Virus record (IMG/VR): IMGVR_UViG_3300042525_000031
Span: 1-47,949 of that record
DNA from: a virus
Length of the DNA: 47,949 bases
Strand: one strand, 5' to 3'
Part shown: positions 33,277-39,548 of the stretch, in pieces
Numbering within the stretch: position 1 is the stretch's first letter
Layout: each line of letters starts with the position of its first letter
Program-made: the position numbers and the translations under genes
Notes under the pieces: model-generated
Databases searched by the model: none
Told to the model about the DNA's origin: nothing
What the model saw: only the letters and a program-made list of their open reading frames with translations

Positions 33277-33768
33277 ATGGAAAATACAGTAACTCAGGTA
33301 GCAGTCATTCCCTTGTACGAATTGCGCACTGACTTGGTTAAGTCGGCCAAGAAAACCGGCCAAGTATTGAAGGCTTATGCGAACGGCTTATGCTCAGCGT
33401 TCGACCTTGTTGACAATGAGGGCAACATCACTTCTAAATGGTACGAACTTAAGGGTAAGCTGAAAGCTGGTATCAACGACGAGCGTAAGCTGTTCGTTGA
33501 AGCGTTCAAGGCTGAGGGTTTTGGAGACGCCACAATTACCGTTTACTGGCAACGAGTGAAGGAAGCGAGCGGGTATGTTACAGCGGGTAACAAGGTATCA
33601 GGCGGTGAAGTTGATATCGACGCGAAAACTTTGGCTGAGTTGAAAACGATTATCAATCGTATATTCAAAGCCGAAGAAGCGGGCACGGAGTGCAAAGCTT
33701 CCGAAGTGAAGGGCGAACTTATGACAGCTTATGCGATTCTCGGTGGTGACATCGACCAGCTAGGCTAA
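33277..33768 (+). CDS. First early protein, unknown; regulator candidate
   Basis: 163 aa, mostly helical and basic in the middle: RTDLVKSAKKTGQVLKAYAN, SKWYELKGKLKAGINDERKL, VYWQRVKEASGYV, DAKTLAELKTIINRIFKAEE. No family was recognised. It has its own promoter (33166-33195), SD GAAAGG and an immediate terminator, so it is transcribed alone. Palindromes of the early-arm type lie before and after it. That isolation fits a regulator or an abundant host-takeover protein, but there is no clear DNA-binding motif. Confidence 0.75.
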   Translation: MENTVTQVAVIPLYELRTDLVKSAKKTGQVLKAYANGLCSAFDLVDNEGNITSKWYELKGKLKAGINDERKLFVEAFKAEGFGDATITVYWQRVKEASGYVTAGNKVSGGEVDIDAKTLAELKTIINRIFKAEEAGTECKASEVKGELMTAYAILGGDIDQLG

Positions 33769-33774
33769 TCGAAT

Positions 33775-33796
33775 AGGGCAGGGTAAACCCTGCCCT
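33775..33796 (+). terminator. Terminator after first early gene
   Basis: AGGGCAGGG (33775-33783), loop TAAA, CCCTGCCCT (33788-33796), then GTTTAT. The 9-bp GC-rich stem starts 6 bp after the stop codon. Confidence 0.75.
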
Positions 33797-33800
33797 GTTT

Positions 33801-33814
33801 ATAACAATTGTTAT
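33801..33814. promoter_or_regulatory. Early-arm palindrome, site 2
   Basis: ATAACAATTGTTAT, perfect 14-bp palindrome 5 bp after the terminator stem and 20 bp before the next start codon. Confidence 0.75.
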
Positions 33815-33833
33815 ATTTAACGGAGAATCCAAA

Positions 33834-34031
33834 ATGATGCACAGCACAGAGAAAAAATTGCAACAACTGCAACGGATGGTCGAATGCGCTTACTTGAACG
33901 GCTTTGATTTTAAGGAAAGCCCAAAGTTTGACGCTCAAGTTTTAATCAATGAATTGCGCGAAGCAATTATTCAGGAAATGATTTTGGCGCGTGGTCGTGG
34001 TGTTGTGCATACTGCGCTACTGACTGACTAA
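33834..34031 (+). CDS. Small helical early protein
   Basis: 65 aa (start 33834; 33837 also possible). Helical and charged: STEKKLQQLQRMVECAYLNG, DAQVLINELREAIIQEMILA. An SD-like GGAG precedes. Terminators flank it on both sides and a palindrome lies just upstream, so its expression depends on readthrough or on an unseen promoter. Function unknown. Confidence 0.65.
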   Translation: MMHSTEKKLQQLQRMVECAYLNGFDFKESPKFDAQVLINELREAIIQEMILARGRGVVHTALLTD

Positions 34032-34050
34032 CCCTTACCCTCTTAACCAC

Positions 34051-34074
34051 AGCCCGCCTTGCGCGGGCTTTTTT
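34051..34074 (+). terminator. Terminator after second early gene
   Basis: AGCCCGC (34051-34057), 5-nt loop, GCGGGCT (34063-34069), then a T-run to 34074. A classical intrinsic terminator 20 bp after the stop. Confidence 0.85.
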
Positions 34075-34083
34075 GCGTCTATG

Positions 34084-34099
34084 TGTTTCACGTGAAACA
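34084..34099. promoter_or_regulatory. parS: Perfect bacterial parS sequence
   Basis: TGTTTCACGTGAAACA, an exact 16-bp match to the chromosomal parS consensus bound by ParB/Spo0J in most bacteria. It is a perfect palindrome. It shares its last base with the adjoining ATAACAATTGTTAT palindrome. No ParA or ParB gene is recognised in the window, so host ParB or a phage gene outside the window would be the ligand. Confidence 0.8.
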
Positions 34100-34112
34100 T
34101 AACAATTGTTAT
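34099..34112. promoter_or_regulatory. Early-arm palindrome, site 3
   Basis: ATAACAATTGTTAT, perfect 14-bp palindrome abutting the parS site. Confidence 0.75.
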
Positions 34113-34149
34113 GACGAGCTTTTGTTTTGCCCCGAATTTTTTTTGAATG

Positions 34150-34173
34150 CCAGTTCCCTGTGCGGCGTTAGCC
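34150..34173. repeat. 24-bp direct repeat, copy 1
   Basis: CCAGTTCCCTGTGCGGCG followed by TTAGCC. It recurs exactly 100 bp downstream with one mismatch. Confidence 0.85.
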
Positions 34174-34183
34174 TTGGCTTAGG

Positions 34184-34207
34184 TGAGACACTGCACGCAG
34201 TGTCTCA
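34184..34207 (+). terminator. Perfect 11-bp hairpin
   Basis: TGAGACACTGC (34184-34194) and its exact complement (34197-34207) around two bases, followed by TTATTTTTGG. It could be a terminator or an origin hairpin. It lies between the two 24-bp repeats. Confidence 0.5.
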
Positions 34208-34249
34208 TTATTTTTGGCTTTGACTATTGGGGGAAACCCTTACCCAAGA

Positions 34250-34273
34250 CCAGTTCCCCGTGCGGCGTTAGCC
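34250..34273. repeat. 24-bp direct repeat, copy 2
   Basis: CCAGTTCCCCGTGCGGCG followed by TTAGCC; 23 of 24 positions match copy 1. Confidence 0.85.
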
Positions 34274-34280
34274 CCGAGTC

Positions 34281-34292
34281 TAACAATTGTTA
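34281..34292. promoter_or_regulatory. Early-arm palindrome, site 4
   Basis: TAACAATTGTTA, perfect, 8 bp after the second 24-bp repeat. Confidence 0.75.
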
Positions 34293-34340
34293 TGTTTCGA
34301 GGTGTAATGTTATAACGTATCACACGTAAGTCATTGATTC

Positions 34341-34354
34341 ATAAGCATTGTTAT
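34341..34354. promoter_or_regulatory. Degenerate early-arm palindrome
   Basis: ATAAGCATTGTTAT. One half-site is perfect and the other is altered. TGTTACAATGTTACC follows with two further half-sites. Confidence 0.4.
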
Positions 34355-34436
34355 ATGTTACAATGTTACCGCAGTAGTATGAAACCCTGCCAAATTGAGC
34401 AACCCAGCAAGTGCATAACATCACACATATCCGCAC

Positions 34437-34451
34437 CTTGACATTGTCAAG
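34437..34451. promoter_or_regulatory. Second palindrome type, copy 1
   Basis: CTTGACATTGTCAAG: CTTGAC and GTCAAG around three bases. The same design, CTTGAC-AAA-GTCAAG, lies over the -35 of the promoter at 47143-47170. Confidence 0.5.
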
Positions 34452-34656
34452 TTCTATGGACTCTCTCTTTCTTAAAAACCATTACATTATAACATTACAT
34501 AAAAAACTCCCCGCAAACCCGCGCCCTGCTTGAATTCCTTGTGTTATGTTTTCCGTTATAAAAACCCAAAAATCCCATAACATTCCACATTTCCATAACG
34601 CCACTTTTGTAACGCAACCATGCGCCAACAACGCAACAAACACCACAACAAAAAAC

Positions 34657-34685
34657 TTGACAATCTCATAACTTTGTGGTATAAT
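34657..34685 (+). promoter_or_regulatory. Strong early promoter A
   Basis: TTGACA (34657-34662), exactly 17 bp, TATAAT (34680-34685): consensus in both hexamers. The spacer ends CATAACTTTGTGG, the same as promoter B at 38377. It would drive the operon beginning at 34771. Confidence 0.9.
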
Positions 34686-34736
34686 ATAAGCTGGTTGGGG
34701 AAAAACAAAACAAACCCAATCAACAAGTCCAAAACA

Positions 34737-34748
34737 TAACATTTGTTA
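34737..34748. promoter_or_regulatory. Early-arm palindrome, site 5
   Basis: TAACATTTGTTA, 51 bp after the -10 of promoter A, inside the leader of the operon. Confidence 0.78.
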
Positions 34749-34770
34749 GATTCAATCAGAAAGGTCAGAT

Positions 34771-34980
34771 ATGAACAAAGAAATCCAAACCCTTGCATCG
34801 GGCTTATACAGCCCATTGTTCGCAACCCGCGACTCAATCAAGGATGCAATCCACTACGCATACGGCATCGCCAAGGCATCCGACAACCCTGCCGCCATTA
34901 CCACTGCACTTCATGTGGTACTCAATACCATCGCCCAAGAACTTGAGCGTACCAACACCAACACAACCAAGGGGGAATAA
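34771..34980 (+). CDS. Small early protein, first gene of main operon
   Basis: 69 aa: NKEIQTLASGLYSPLFATRD, SIKDAIHYAYGIAKASDNPA, then a Thr/Asn-rich end. SD AAAGG precedes the ATG. Its TAA is the first triplet of the palindrome at 34978. Family not recognised. Confidence 0.7.
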   Translation: MNKEIQTLASGLYSPLFATRDSIKDAIHYAYGIAKASDNPAAITTALHVVLNTIAQELERTNTNTTKGE

Positions 34981-34989
34981 CAAATGTTA
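34978..34989. promoter_or_regulatory. Early-arm palindrome, site 6 (stop-start)
   Basis: TAACAAATGTTA. TAA ends the 34771 gene; ATG-TTA starts the 34984 gene. A GGGGG SD lies just upstream. Confidence 0.78.
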
Positions 34990-35214
34990 GATTTTGACTG
35001 GAAGATATGTATTGACTGCGGTGACGATGTACCAACTGCCCGATACCAAGCGTTCTGTTTGTTCTGTGAGCGTGACCGAGAGCATAGTGCAGAAGTTGAG
35101 CGCAGTTCGTGGTGCATCGTGCAAGAGTACGGCAAAGGCCCATATCAGTTAGTAACACCTACTAGCGCACCCACAACCTTGAAGCAGACTAACCAAAAGG
35201 AGTTGAGGACATGA
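34984..35214 (+). CDS. Zinc-ribbon small protein
   Basis: 76 aa. Two CxxC pairs (CIDCGDD, residues 9-12; CLFCERD, residues 25-28) indicate a treble-clef or ribbon zinc site. The C-terminus is Thr/Gln-rich. The start codon is inside a palindrome. It may bind nucleic acid or protein; family not recognised. Confidence 0.72.
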   Translation: MLDFDWKICIDCGDDVPTARYQAFCLFCERDREHSAEVERSSWCIVQEYGKGPYQLVTPTSAPTTLKQTNQKELRT

Positions 35215-35747
35215 CACATGAAAACCTACCCGCGCTCAACAAATACACAAGCCGCACCCAGTACGAAGCCCTGCTGGAGATTGACAAGTCGAAGTCAATA
35301 CTGAATGTCGTTATGAATGGTGCATCGAGCAAGACTCTCGGTGCATTGGTGCGGTGTATGTGGATAAGACAGAAAGACTACACCGACGACAACGGCATCG
35401 TGCGTGAGGGGTGGTTTGTTACCGAGGAGGGTAAACACGCCATGAGCGTGTACAAGGTCAAGCTCGACCGAGAGCAAGAGGAAACTCGCAAGTGTGAGGA
35501 ACGAGTGGCTAAGTTCGAGGGGTTTATCGTTGCGTTCGTAGAGATAACGGAAGCGAACAACCCAAAGATTGCGGCACTGCGTGAGGAGTTAGCCGTGCTG
35601 GAGAAGGAGGTATCTAACGCAAGGAATGAAGTCGTTGGATGGTCAAACCTCATACCCCAGTACGATTTGAACAGGATTCTGCACAAGTACAAATGTTCAA
35701 TCACGAGGAACGACAACTCAACAGACAGGAGATACAGATATGACTGA
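35211..35747 (+). CDS. Coiled-coil early protein
   Basis: 178 aa. The first half has ALNKYTSRTQYEALLEIDKS and LGALVRCMWIRQKDY. Residues 80-150 are a charged coiled coil (VKLDREQEETRKCEERVAKF, ALREELAVLEKEVSNARNEV). The ATGA junction with the zinc-ribbon gene suggests coupling. Function unknown. Confidence 0.7.
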   Translation: MTHENLPALNKYTSRTQYEALLEIDKSKSILNVVMNGASSKTLGALVRCMWIRQKDYTDDNGIVREGWFVTEEGKHAMSVYKVKLDREQEETRKCEERVAKFEGFIVAFVEITEANNPKIAALREELAVLEKEVSNARNEVVGWSNLIPQYDLNRILHKYKCSITRNDNSTDRRYRYD

Positions 35748-35991
35748 GCACGACTACGAGAAAGCATTGAAGTTGCTGGTTGCGGTGGAGTTAGACCTAC
35801 GCAACTACTTGAAGAACCCTGCCGAGTACCAAGCCCAGTACTTGGAAGACACGCACTGCTGTATCACAGAAGCCATGAGCCTGTTGGAAGTTGAACGCGC
35901 GGCTGGTGCTGAGCGTGACTACGACTACTTTGAGATGGAGGAGAACCTTGAGATTGACTTGGATGGTGGTTTGTCTGCCATAAACGAGTGA
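35740..35991 (+). CDS. Acidic helical early protein
   Basis: 83 aa: YEKALKLLVAVELDLRNYLK, YLEDTHCCITEAMSLLEVER, then a strongly acidic end (FEMEENLEIDLDGG). It overlaps the previous gene by 8 bp. The acidic surface could be DNA-mimicking but there is no evidence beyond composition. Confidence 0.68.
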   Translation: MTEHDYEKALKLLVAVELDLRNYLKNPAEYQAQYLEDTHCCITEAMSLLEVERAAGAERDYDYFEMEENLEIDLDGGLSAINE

Positions 35992-36188
35992 AGAAGTTCG
36001 TGTTGTTGCGGGGTAAAGATACAGGGATGCTGTATCTCTACGACCGTGAGACATACAAGTTCATGAAGAAAAGCAAAAACTTCAACTATGGCCACGATGT
36101 GCTTGAGTTCGTGGTAGACAACGACGACTCCGAGGTACTCAGGCAGATGCAAGCGTTGGTGAACAAAGACATACAAGTGGAGGAATAA
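35988..36188 (+). CDS. Small early protein, GTG start
   Basis: 66 aa beginning KKFVLLRGKDTGMLYLYDRE after a GTG that overlaps the previous TGA (GTGA). Two or three strands are followed by a helix (SEVLRQMQALVNKDIQ). Its TAA is the first triplet of the palindrome at 36186. Unknown. Confidence 0.65.
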   Translation: MKKFVLLRGKDTGMLYLYDRETYKFMKKSKNFNYGHDVLEFVVDNDDSEVLRQMQALVNKDIQVEE

Positions 36189-36197
36189 CAAATGTTA
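36186..36197. promoter_or_regulatory. Early-arm palindrome, site 7 (stop-start)
   Basis: TAACAAATGTTA. TAA ends the 35988 gene; ATG-TTA starts the 36192 gene; SD GGAGG lies upstream. Confidence 0.78.
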
Positions 36198-36392
36198 GAA
36201 GGACAGAACAACACCATCATGGTGGAGATTCGTGATGTGTACGGTGTATCGAAGATATACCCAGTGTGCGGTGAGGCGCAAATCTTTGCGGCCATTGCAG
36301 GAACGAAGACGCTTTTGCCCGAGGACATCAAGCGCATACAGATGCTTGGGTATGAGGTGAAGGTCAAGCAACCGAAAGAGGTGAGGCTATGA
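36192..36392 (+). CDS. Small early protein
   Basis: 66 aa: NTIMVEIRDVYGVSKIYPVC, AQIFAAIAGTKTLLPEDIKR, IQMLGYEVKV. A beta-beta-helix-helix-beta pattern. The start lies in a palindrome and the end overlaps the next ATG (ATGA). Unknown. Confidence 0.68.
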   Translation: MLEGQNNTIMVEIRDVYGVSKIYPVCGEAQIFAAIAGTKTLLPEDIKRIQMLGYEVKVKQPKEVRL

Positions 36393-36580
36393 AGTTCAGA
36401 GCATTGGTGAAGGCATCCTATATAGATCTGTTAATTGATGCAGAGAACGAGGAGGATGCGAGAAACAAAATATCCAAATGGATGTTTGACAAAAACAACC
36501 GCCCATTCAATGGCTGTTTGCGTTCTTTGGAGATGAGGATTCGCCAACCGTGGAAGAAACAACTAGAGGAAAAGAAATGA
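36389..36580 (+). CDS. Small protein related to MKTF paralogues
   Basis: 63 aa: MKFRALVKASYIDLLIDAEN then EEDARNKISKWMFD. The strand-strand-A-E-N-E-x-x-A-helix pattern is shared with the proteins at 41628 and 41795, suggesting a DpnD/PcfM-like small fold. Function unknown. ATGA overlaps at both ends. Confidence 0.62.
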   Translation: MKFRALVKASYIDLLIDAENEEDARNKISKWMFDKNNRPFNGCLRSLEMRIRQPWKKQLEEKK

Positions 36581-36798
36581 ATTGGAATCACAGAGTAGTT
36601 AACTGCCCATCAAATAATGGTGGCGAGGACTTGTACACATTCAAGGAGGTGTACTACGACGACCAAGACCGACCCGACTCGTACAGTGAGCCGTTCATGT
36701 GCGGAGACAGCGTGGACGAACTCAAAGAATTGTTACAGAGGCTAGAGAAAGCCTTGGGCAGACCTGTGTTGCACGAGAACGACTTCGAAGGGAGCTAA
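36577..36798 (+). CDS. Small acidic early protein
   Basis: 73 aa from ATG 36577, which overlaps the previous TGA and follows the SD AGAGGAAAAG; a longer frame from 36550 is less likely. Sequence: NWNHRVVNCPSNNGGEDLYT, TFKEVYYDDQDRPDSYSEPF, SVDELKELLQRLEKALGRPV. A beta part precedes one helix. Unknown. Confidence 0.65.
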   Translation: MNWNHRVVNCPSNNGGEDLYTFKEVYYDDQDRPDSYSEPFMCGDSVDELKELLQRLEKALGRPVLHENDFEGS

Positions 36799-36807
36799 CA
36801 AATGTTA
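36796..36807. promoter_or_regulatory. Early-arm palindrome, site 8 (stop-start)
   Basis: TAACAAATGTTA. TAA ends the 36577 gene; ATG-TTA starts the 36802 gene; SD GGGAG lies upstream. Confidence 0.78.
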
Positions 36808-36963
36808 GGTAGATACTACGTTACAGGTTGGTGCGGTAAGTTCAGCAACTGGGTTGCCGAGAGTATCGTGGCAAACAACATGAAGCTGGCGAAGGAGAGG
36901 TTCAAGACTTCTAACCCGACGCTCAAGAAAATCAAGGCATACAAAACAATGGGAGGTGTGTGA
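36802..36963 (+). CDS. Very small basic protein
   Basis: 53 aa: MLGRYYVTGWCGKFSNWVAE, KLAKERFKTSNPTLKKIKAY. ATG-TTA lies in a palindrome, TGA at 36961-36963. It resembles the 46-aa protein at 41267 in its opening (MLG-R-Y-Y followed by a short aromatic strand). Unknown. Confidence 0.6.
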   Translation: MLGRYYVTGWCGKFSNWVAESIVANNMKLAKERFKTSNPTLKKIKAYKTMGGV

Positions 36964-37190
36964 TGTCGTACAGAACAGTAACAGTGGATGTGGACGTGGA
37001 CTTGAGTGACTTTGATACCGAGGACTTGGTGGATGAGTTGGAGAGTCGTGGTAAAGAGGCAACGAGCCTGAGCTTTGACGACAACGAGACACTGACCAAG
37101 ATATGGTTGCACGACCGAGAGGGTCGCAAAGAGGAGGCTTACGTGTTGATGCGTGAGTATGTGTTAGAGAAATTAGGGAAGGTGGTGTGA
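36963..37190 (+). CDS. Acidic small protein
   Basis: 75 aa from ATG 36963. The ATG shares its first base with the previous TGA. MSYRTVTVDVDVDLSDFDTE, LVDELESRGKEATSLSFDDN, then a basic helix. Repeated Val-Asp strands suggest a small beta-alpha domain. A similar Asp-rich opening is common in phage early proteins; function unknown. Confidence 0.65.
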   Translation: MSYRTVTVDVDVDLSDFDTEDLVDELESRGKEATSLSFDDNETLTKIWLHDREGRKEEAYVLMREYVLEKLGKVV

Positions 37191-37191
37191 G

Positions 37192-38160
37192 ATGGGATAC
37201 GCAACAGTACATAGAGTGCCGAGGGTACACAACTACGCCGACGCACTGAAGATACACGACTCAATCAAGCCCCTGCGCGGACGTGCGGAGGAAATCAGAC
37301 CCTTGGGCAACCGACGGGATGCTGATACGTACCACATACGCAAGATTGGCGTGAAGATTGAGTTGGTCTTGTACAAGACTCCGGTCATTACATTCATGCC
37401 CGATGGCGACGTGGTGTTGTTTATTGATGGGTACAACACAGTATCCACACATCAGTTCATCGACCATGTGCTCAACATCAGGGCGCAGGGTGCAAGGCGC
37501 ACGACCGTGCTGACAATCAGTGGGCAGAAGTACACGCTTGCCGACTCGGACAAATTGCGTCTGCGCTTAGAAGATGGGAACTGGCATGTCCTCAATCCGA
37601 CCGCGCAATGGGGATGGAAACTCAACCGCAAGGAAATAACAAATGTTAGAACCAAGTACGGCGAGTTCTACAAGTACCTGAAAGGGTTCGTGAACCTGCG
37701 CTCGGAATCCATCACGGAATCCACATGGAATCCACGCACGTACGATGGAATCCACGTTGAACAAAGCGAGTTCAAGTCCGTGTTCGAGAGAATGGTACAC
37801 ATACGCGAGTATGCGTACATGGACAAGCGCGGCAAGCAACACTTGAACTGGACTAACGTCAAGCCCGAGCAGTACGAGCAGTCGGCCAAGGCGTTCGAGT
37901 ATTTGATTCGCCCCGACCAACCCGAGGACACCAAGCACACGAACTTCTACAAGGCGGCGTTGGCGTTGATTGCCAAGGTGGATACCGACACAATGGACAT
38001 ACGCACCGATGAGGTCAATGTGAGGTCAAAGCATATCGTGCCACTGCTTGATGATGTACTGTTTCAGTTGTACGCCAATCAGGTGTTGGTGCGCTATCAG
38101 TTACCGATGGGCAAGGTGTCGAGCGGCATCTATGAGCATTGGATGATGGGGTGGGAATAA
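37192..38160 (+). CDS. Large early protein of unknown function
   Basis: 322 aa. Conserved-looking blocks: VPRVHNYADALKIHDSIKPL, RDADTYHIRKIGVKIELVLY, VVLFIDGYNTVSTHQFIDHV and YQLPMGKVSSGIYEHWMMGW. The N-terminal half is beta-rich, the C-terminal half helical. No catalytic signature is seen. A palindrome (37637-37648) lies within the coding sequence and another contains its stop codon. Confidence 0.72.
   Translation: MGYATVHRVPRVHNYADALKIHDSIKPLRGRAEEIRPLGNRRDADTYHIRKIGVKIELVLYKTPVITFMPDGDVVLFIDGYNTVSTHQFIDHVLNIRAQGARRTTVLTISGQKYTLADSDKLRLRLEDGNWHVLNPTAQWGWKLNRKEITNVRTKYGEFYKYLKGFVNLRSESITESTWNPRTYDGIHVEQSEFKSVFERMVHIREYAYMDKRGKQHLNWTNVKPEQYEQSAKAFEYLIRPDQPEDTKHTNFYKAALALIAKVDTDTMDIRTDEVNVRSKHIVPLLDDVLFQLYANQVLVRYQLPMGKVSSGIYEHWMMGWE
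37637..37648. promoter_or_regulatory. Early-arm palindrome, site 9 (inside a gene)
   Basis: TAACAAATGTTA in the coding sequence of the 37192 gene, read as Ile-Thr-Asn-Val in that frame. The embedded ATG is out of frame. Confidence 0.65.
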
Positions 38161-38169
38161 CAAATGTTA
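38158..38169. promoter_or_regulatory. Early-arm palindrome, site 10 (stop-start)
   Basis: TAACAAATGTTA. TAA ends the 37192 gene; its ATG opens only an 8-codon frame that ends on the next gene start. Confidence 0.75.
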
Positions 38170-38190
38170 TACAAAGGAGAAAACACATGA
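38164..38190 (+). CDS. Possible 8-residue leader peptide
   Basis: ATG in the palindrome reads MLYKGENT then TGA at 38188-38190, overlapping the ATG of the membrane protein gene (ATGA). SD for this ATG is weak (GGGAATAACAA). It may be a coupling leader or a relic of a deleted gene. Confidence 0.3.
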   Translation: MLYKGENT

Positions 38191-38372
38191 TTGAATTTTC
38201 ATTGACAGAGATTGCACTGTTTTGCTGGGCCGTACTCGCTACTGGATACGCACTTAGATACAGACAGGAACAACGCGCGGCTGACTTGTTCATTCGGGTA
38301 TTGCTTGAGCGCAAGGATGTGCGGGACAAGTTGGTTGCCGAGTTCGAGGAGTTCAAGGCAAACCAAGGCTAA
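38187..38372 (+). CDS. Small membrane protein
   Basis: 61 aa from ATG 38187 with SD AAAGGAG. N-terminal membrane helix (LTEIALFCWAVLATGYAL, residues 6-23), then a charged helix (RQEQRAADLFIRVLLERKDV). Possible inhibitor or membrane-targeting early protein; family not recognised. Confidence 0.68.
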   Translation: MIEFSLTEIALFCWAVLATGYALRYRQEQRAADLFIRVLLERKDVRDKLVAEFEEFKANQG

Positions 38373-38376
38373 GAAC

Positions 38377-38405
38377 TTGACAATACCATAACTTTGTGGT
38401 ATAAT
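38377..38405 (+). promoter_or_regulatory. Strong early promoter B
   Basis: TTGACA (38377-38382), 17 bp, TATAAT (38400-38405). Over 32 bp it differs from promoter A in only two bases, including the spacer end CATAACTTTGTGG. It starts right after the 38187 gene and would drive the ATPase operon. Confidence 0.9.
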
Positions 38406-38453
38406 ATATATGTGAGTGGGAATTTGTGTGTCAGTTTTTCAACCGCCGAAACA

Positions 38454-38465
38454 TAACAAATGTTA
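38454..38465. promoter_or_regulatory. Early-arm palindrome, site 11
   Basis: TAACAAATGTTA, 48 bp after the -10 of promoter B, in the leader before the ATPase. Its ATG is in frame with the ATPase but has no SD. Confidence 0.78.
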
Positions 38466-38486
38466 GGCACATCAGGAGAGTTAGAA

Positions 38487-39548
38487 ATGTCAGAAGTTAA
38501 ATTTGGTAAGTCCGTGACTTTGAAGCAAGCGGCAACGCTTATCCGTACCAACCCCGAGACCATCTTCTTGTTGCAAGGCGAGCCGGGCATCGGCAAGTCC
38601 TCCCTACTAGAGCAGGTGGCAGGTAACTTGGGTTATGACCATGCGTATATTGACGTACCCAATATGGATTTGGGCGACATTGCAATGCCTGTGATCGACC
38701 ACGAGACCAAGACGACTCGGTACTACCCCAACGCTCGGTTCAAGATTCACGAGAAGAAGCCCATCGTCATCATGCTCGACGAGTACACCAAGGGCGCTGA
38801 CCCTGTGAAGAACATGCTTCACCCCATGTTCGAGAAGGCCAACCCGCGACTCGGTGACATCTCATTGGACAAAAACACCATCGTGTTCCTGACCGGCAAC
38901 TTGACGACCGACGGTGTCGGGGACTCGCTGAAACAGCACAGTGCGAATCGCTTAGTACCCATAACGATTGCCAAGCCGGACGCTGAACAGTGGTTGGAGT
39001 GGGCTATCCCCAAGGGTATCGAGCCTGAAGTGTGTGCATGGGTGAGCCGATTCCCTCATGTATTGGCGAGCTACACCGATGGGCATGGCGACAACCCCTA
39101 CATCTTCAACCCGAAGAAGCCACAGCGTGCGTTCGTGTCTCCACGTTCTCTCGCAACTGCAAGCAACATTGTGCGGTCACGTAAGTTCAACGACCCCGAT
39201 GCTGTGATTGCGGCGTTGACTGGTGCGTTGGGTGAGAGTGGTGCGCGGGACATGCAGGCGTACATCGAGTTCGCTGACCAACTACCAACATGGGAATCAA
39301 CCATCGGCAACCCTAAGACTACCAAGATACCTACAAGTCCGGGCGCTTGTGCGATTGTGGTGTTTGGCGCGATCTCACGTATCACCAAGGACACGATTAC
39401 ACCGTTCATGGAATACCTTGAGCGATTCGATGCCGAGTGGCAAGCCGTGTTCGCTATCAACATTGCCAAGGCCAAGGACAAACAAGCGATTGCGTTCAGT
39501 TCCAAGTCGTTCAGCAACTGGGTTGCGAAGAACCAAGACCTGCTCTAA
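38487..39548 (+). CDS. MoxR-type AAA+ ATPase
   Basis: 353 aa. I use ATG 38487 with SD AGGAG; an in-frame ATG at 38460 would add nine residues. Walker A GEPGIGKSS (31-39), Walker B IVIMLDE (93-99), sensor 1 VFLTGN, then NRLVPI as a possible arginine-finger region. The order and spacing fit the MoxR/CobS-like branch, which remodels or activates partner proteins with VWA domains. A metallopeptidase-VWA gene follows two genes later. Stop codon TAA begins a palindrome. Confidence 0.88.
   Translation: MSEVKFGKSVTLKQAATLIRTNPETIFLLQGEPGIGKSSLLEQVAGNLGYDHAYIDVPNMDLGDIAMPVIDHETKTTRYYPNARFKIHEKKPIVIMLDEYTKGADPVKNMLHPMFEKANPRLGDISLDKNTIVFLTGNLTTDGVGDSLKQHSANRLVPITIAKPDAEQWLEWAIPKGIEPEVCAWVSRFPHVLASYTDGHGDNPYIFNPKKPQRAFVSPRSLATASNIVRSRKFNDPDAVIAALTGALGESGARDMQAYIEFADQLPTWESTIGNPKTTKIPTSPGACAIVVFGAISRITKDTITPFMEYLERFDAEWQAVFAINIAKAKDKQAIAFSSKSFSNWVAKNQDLL

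Larger units (their letters stand above)
34032..34770. other. 739-bp gene-free control region, origin candidate
   Basis: No frame here has a credible SD, composition or neighbour spacing. The stretch contains a terminator, a perfect parS, three or more TAACA/TGTTA palindromes plus many half-sites (for example CATAACATC, TTATAACATTACAT, CATAACATTCC). It also holds a 24-bp direct repeat 100 bp apart, an 11-bp-stem hairpin, a CTTGACATTGTCAAG palindrome and a strong promoter. AT-rich runs lie at 34470-34600. This density suits a replication origin or master control region. Confidence 0.6.

Noticed and set aside
34150-34273. CRISPR-like array from the 24-bp repeats
   Set aside because: Only two copies, one spacer-sized interval containing its own hairpin, and no cas genes.
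34482-34837. Minus-strand frames of 86 and 93 codons in the control region
   Set aside because: They would read through promoter A and palindromes against the direction of early transcription, with no SD; composition follows AT-rich DNA.
37643-37700. Gene start at the ATG of the palindrome inside the 37192 gene
   Set aside because: The ATG is out of frame and its reading frame closes quickly inside a well-supported gene.
38460-38486. ATPase start at the ATG of palindrome site 11
   Set aside because: In frame but with no SD. The ATG at 38487 has AGGAG at good distance and gives the usual N-terminus length.
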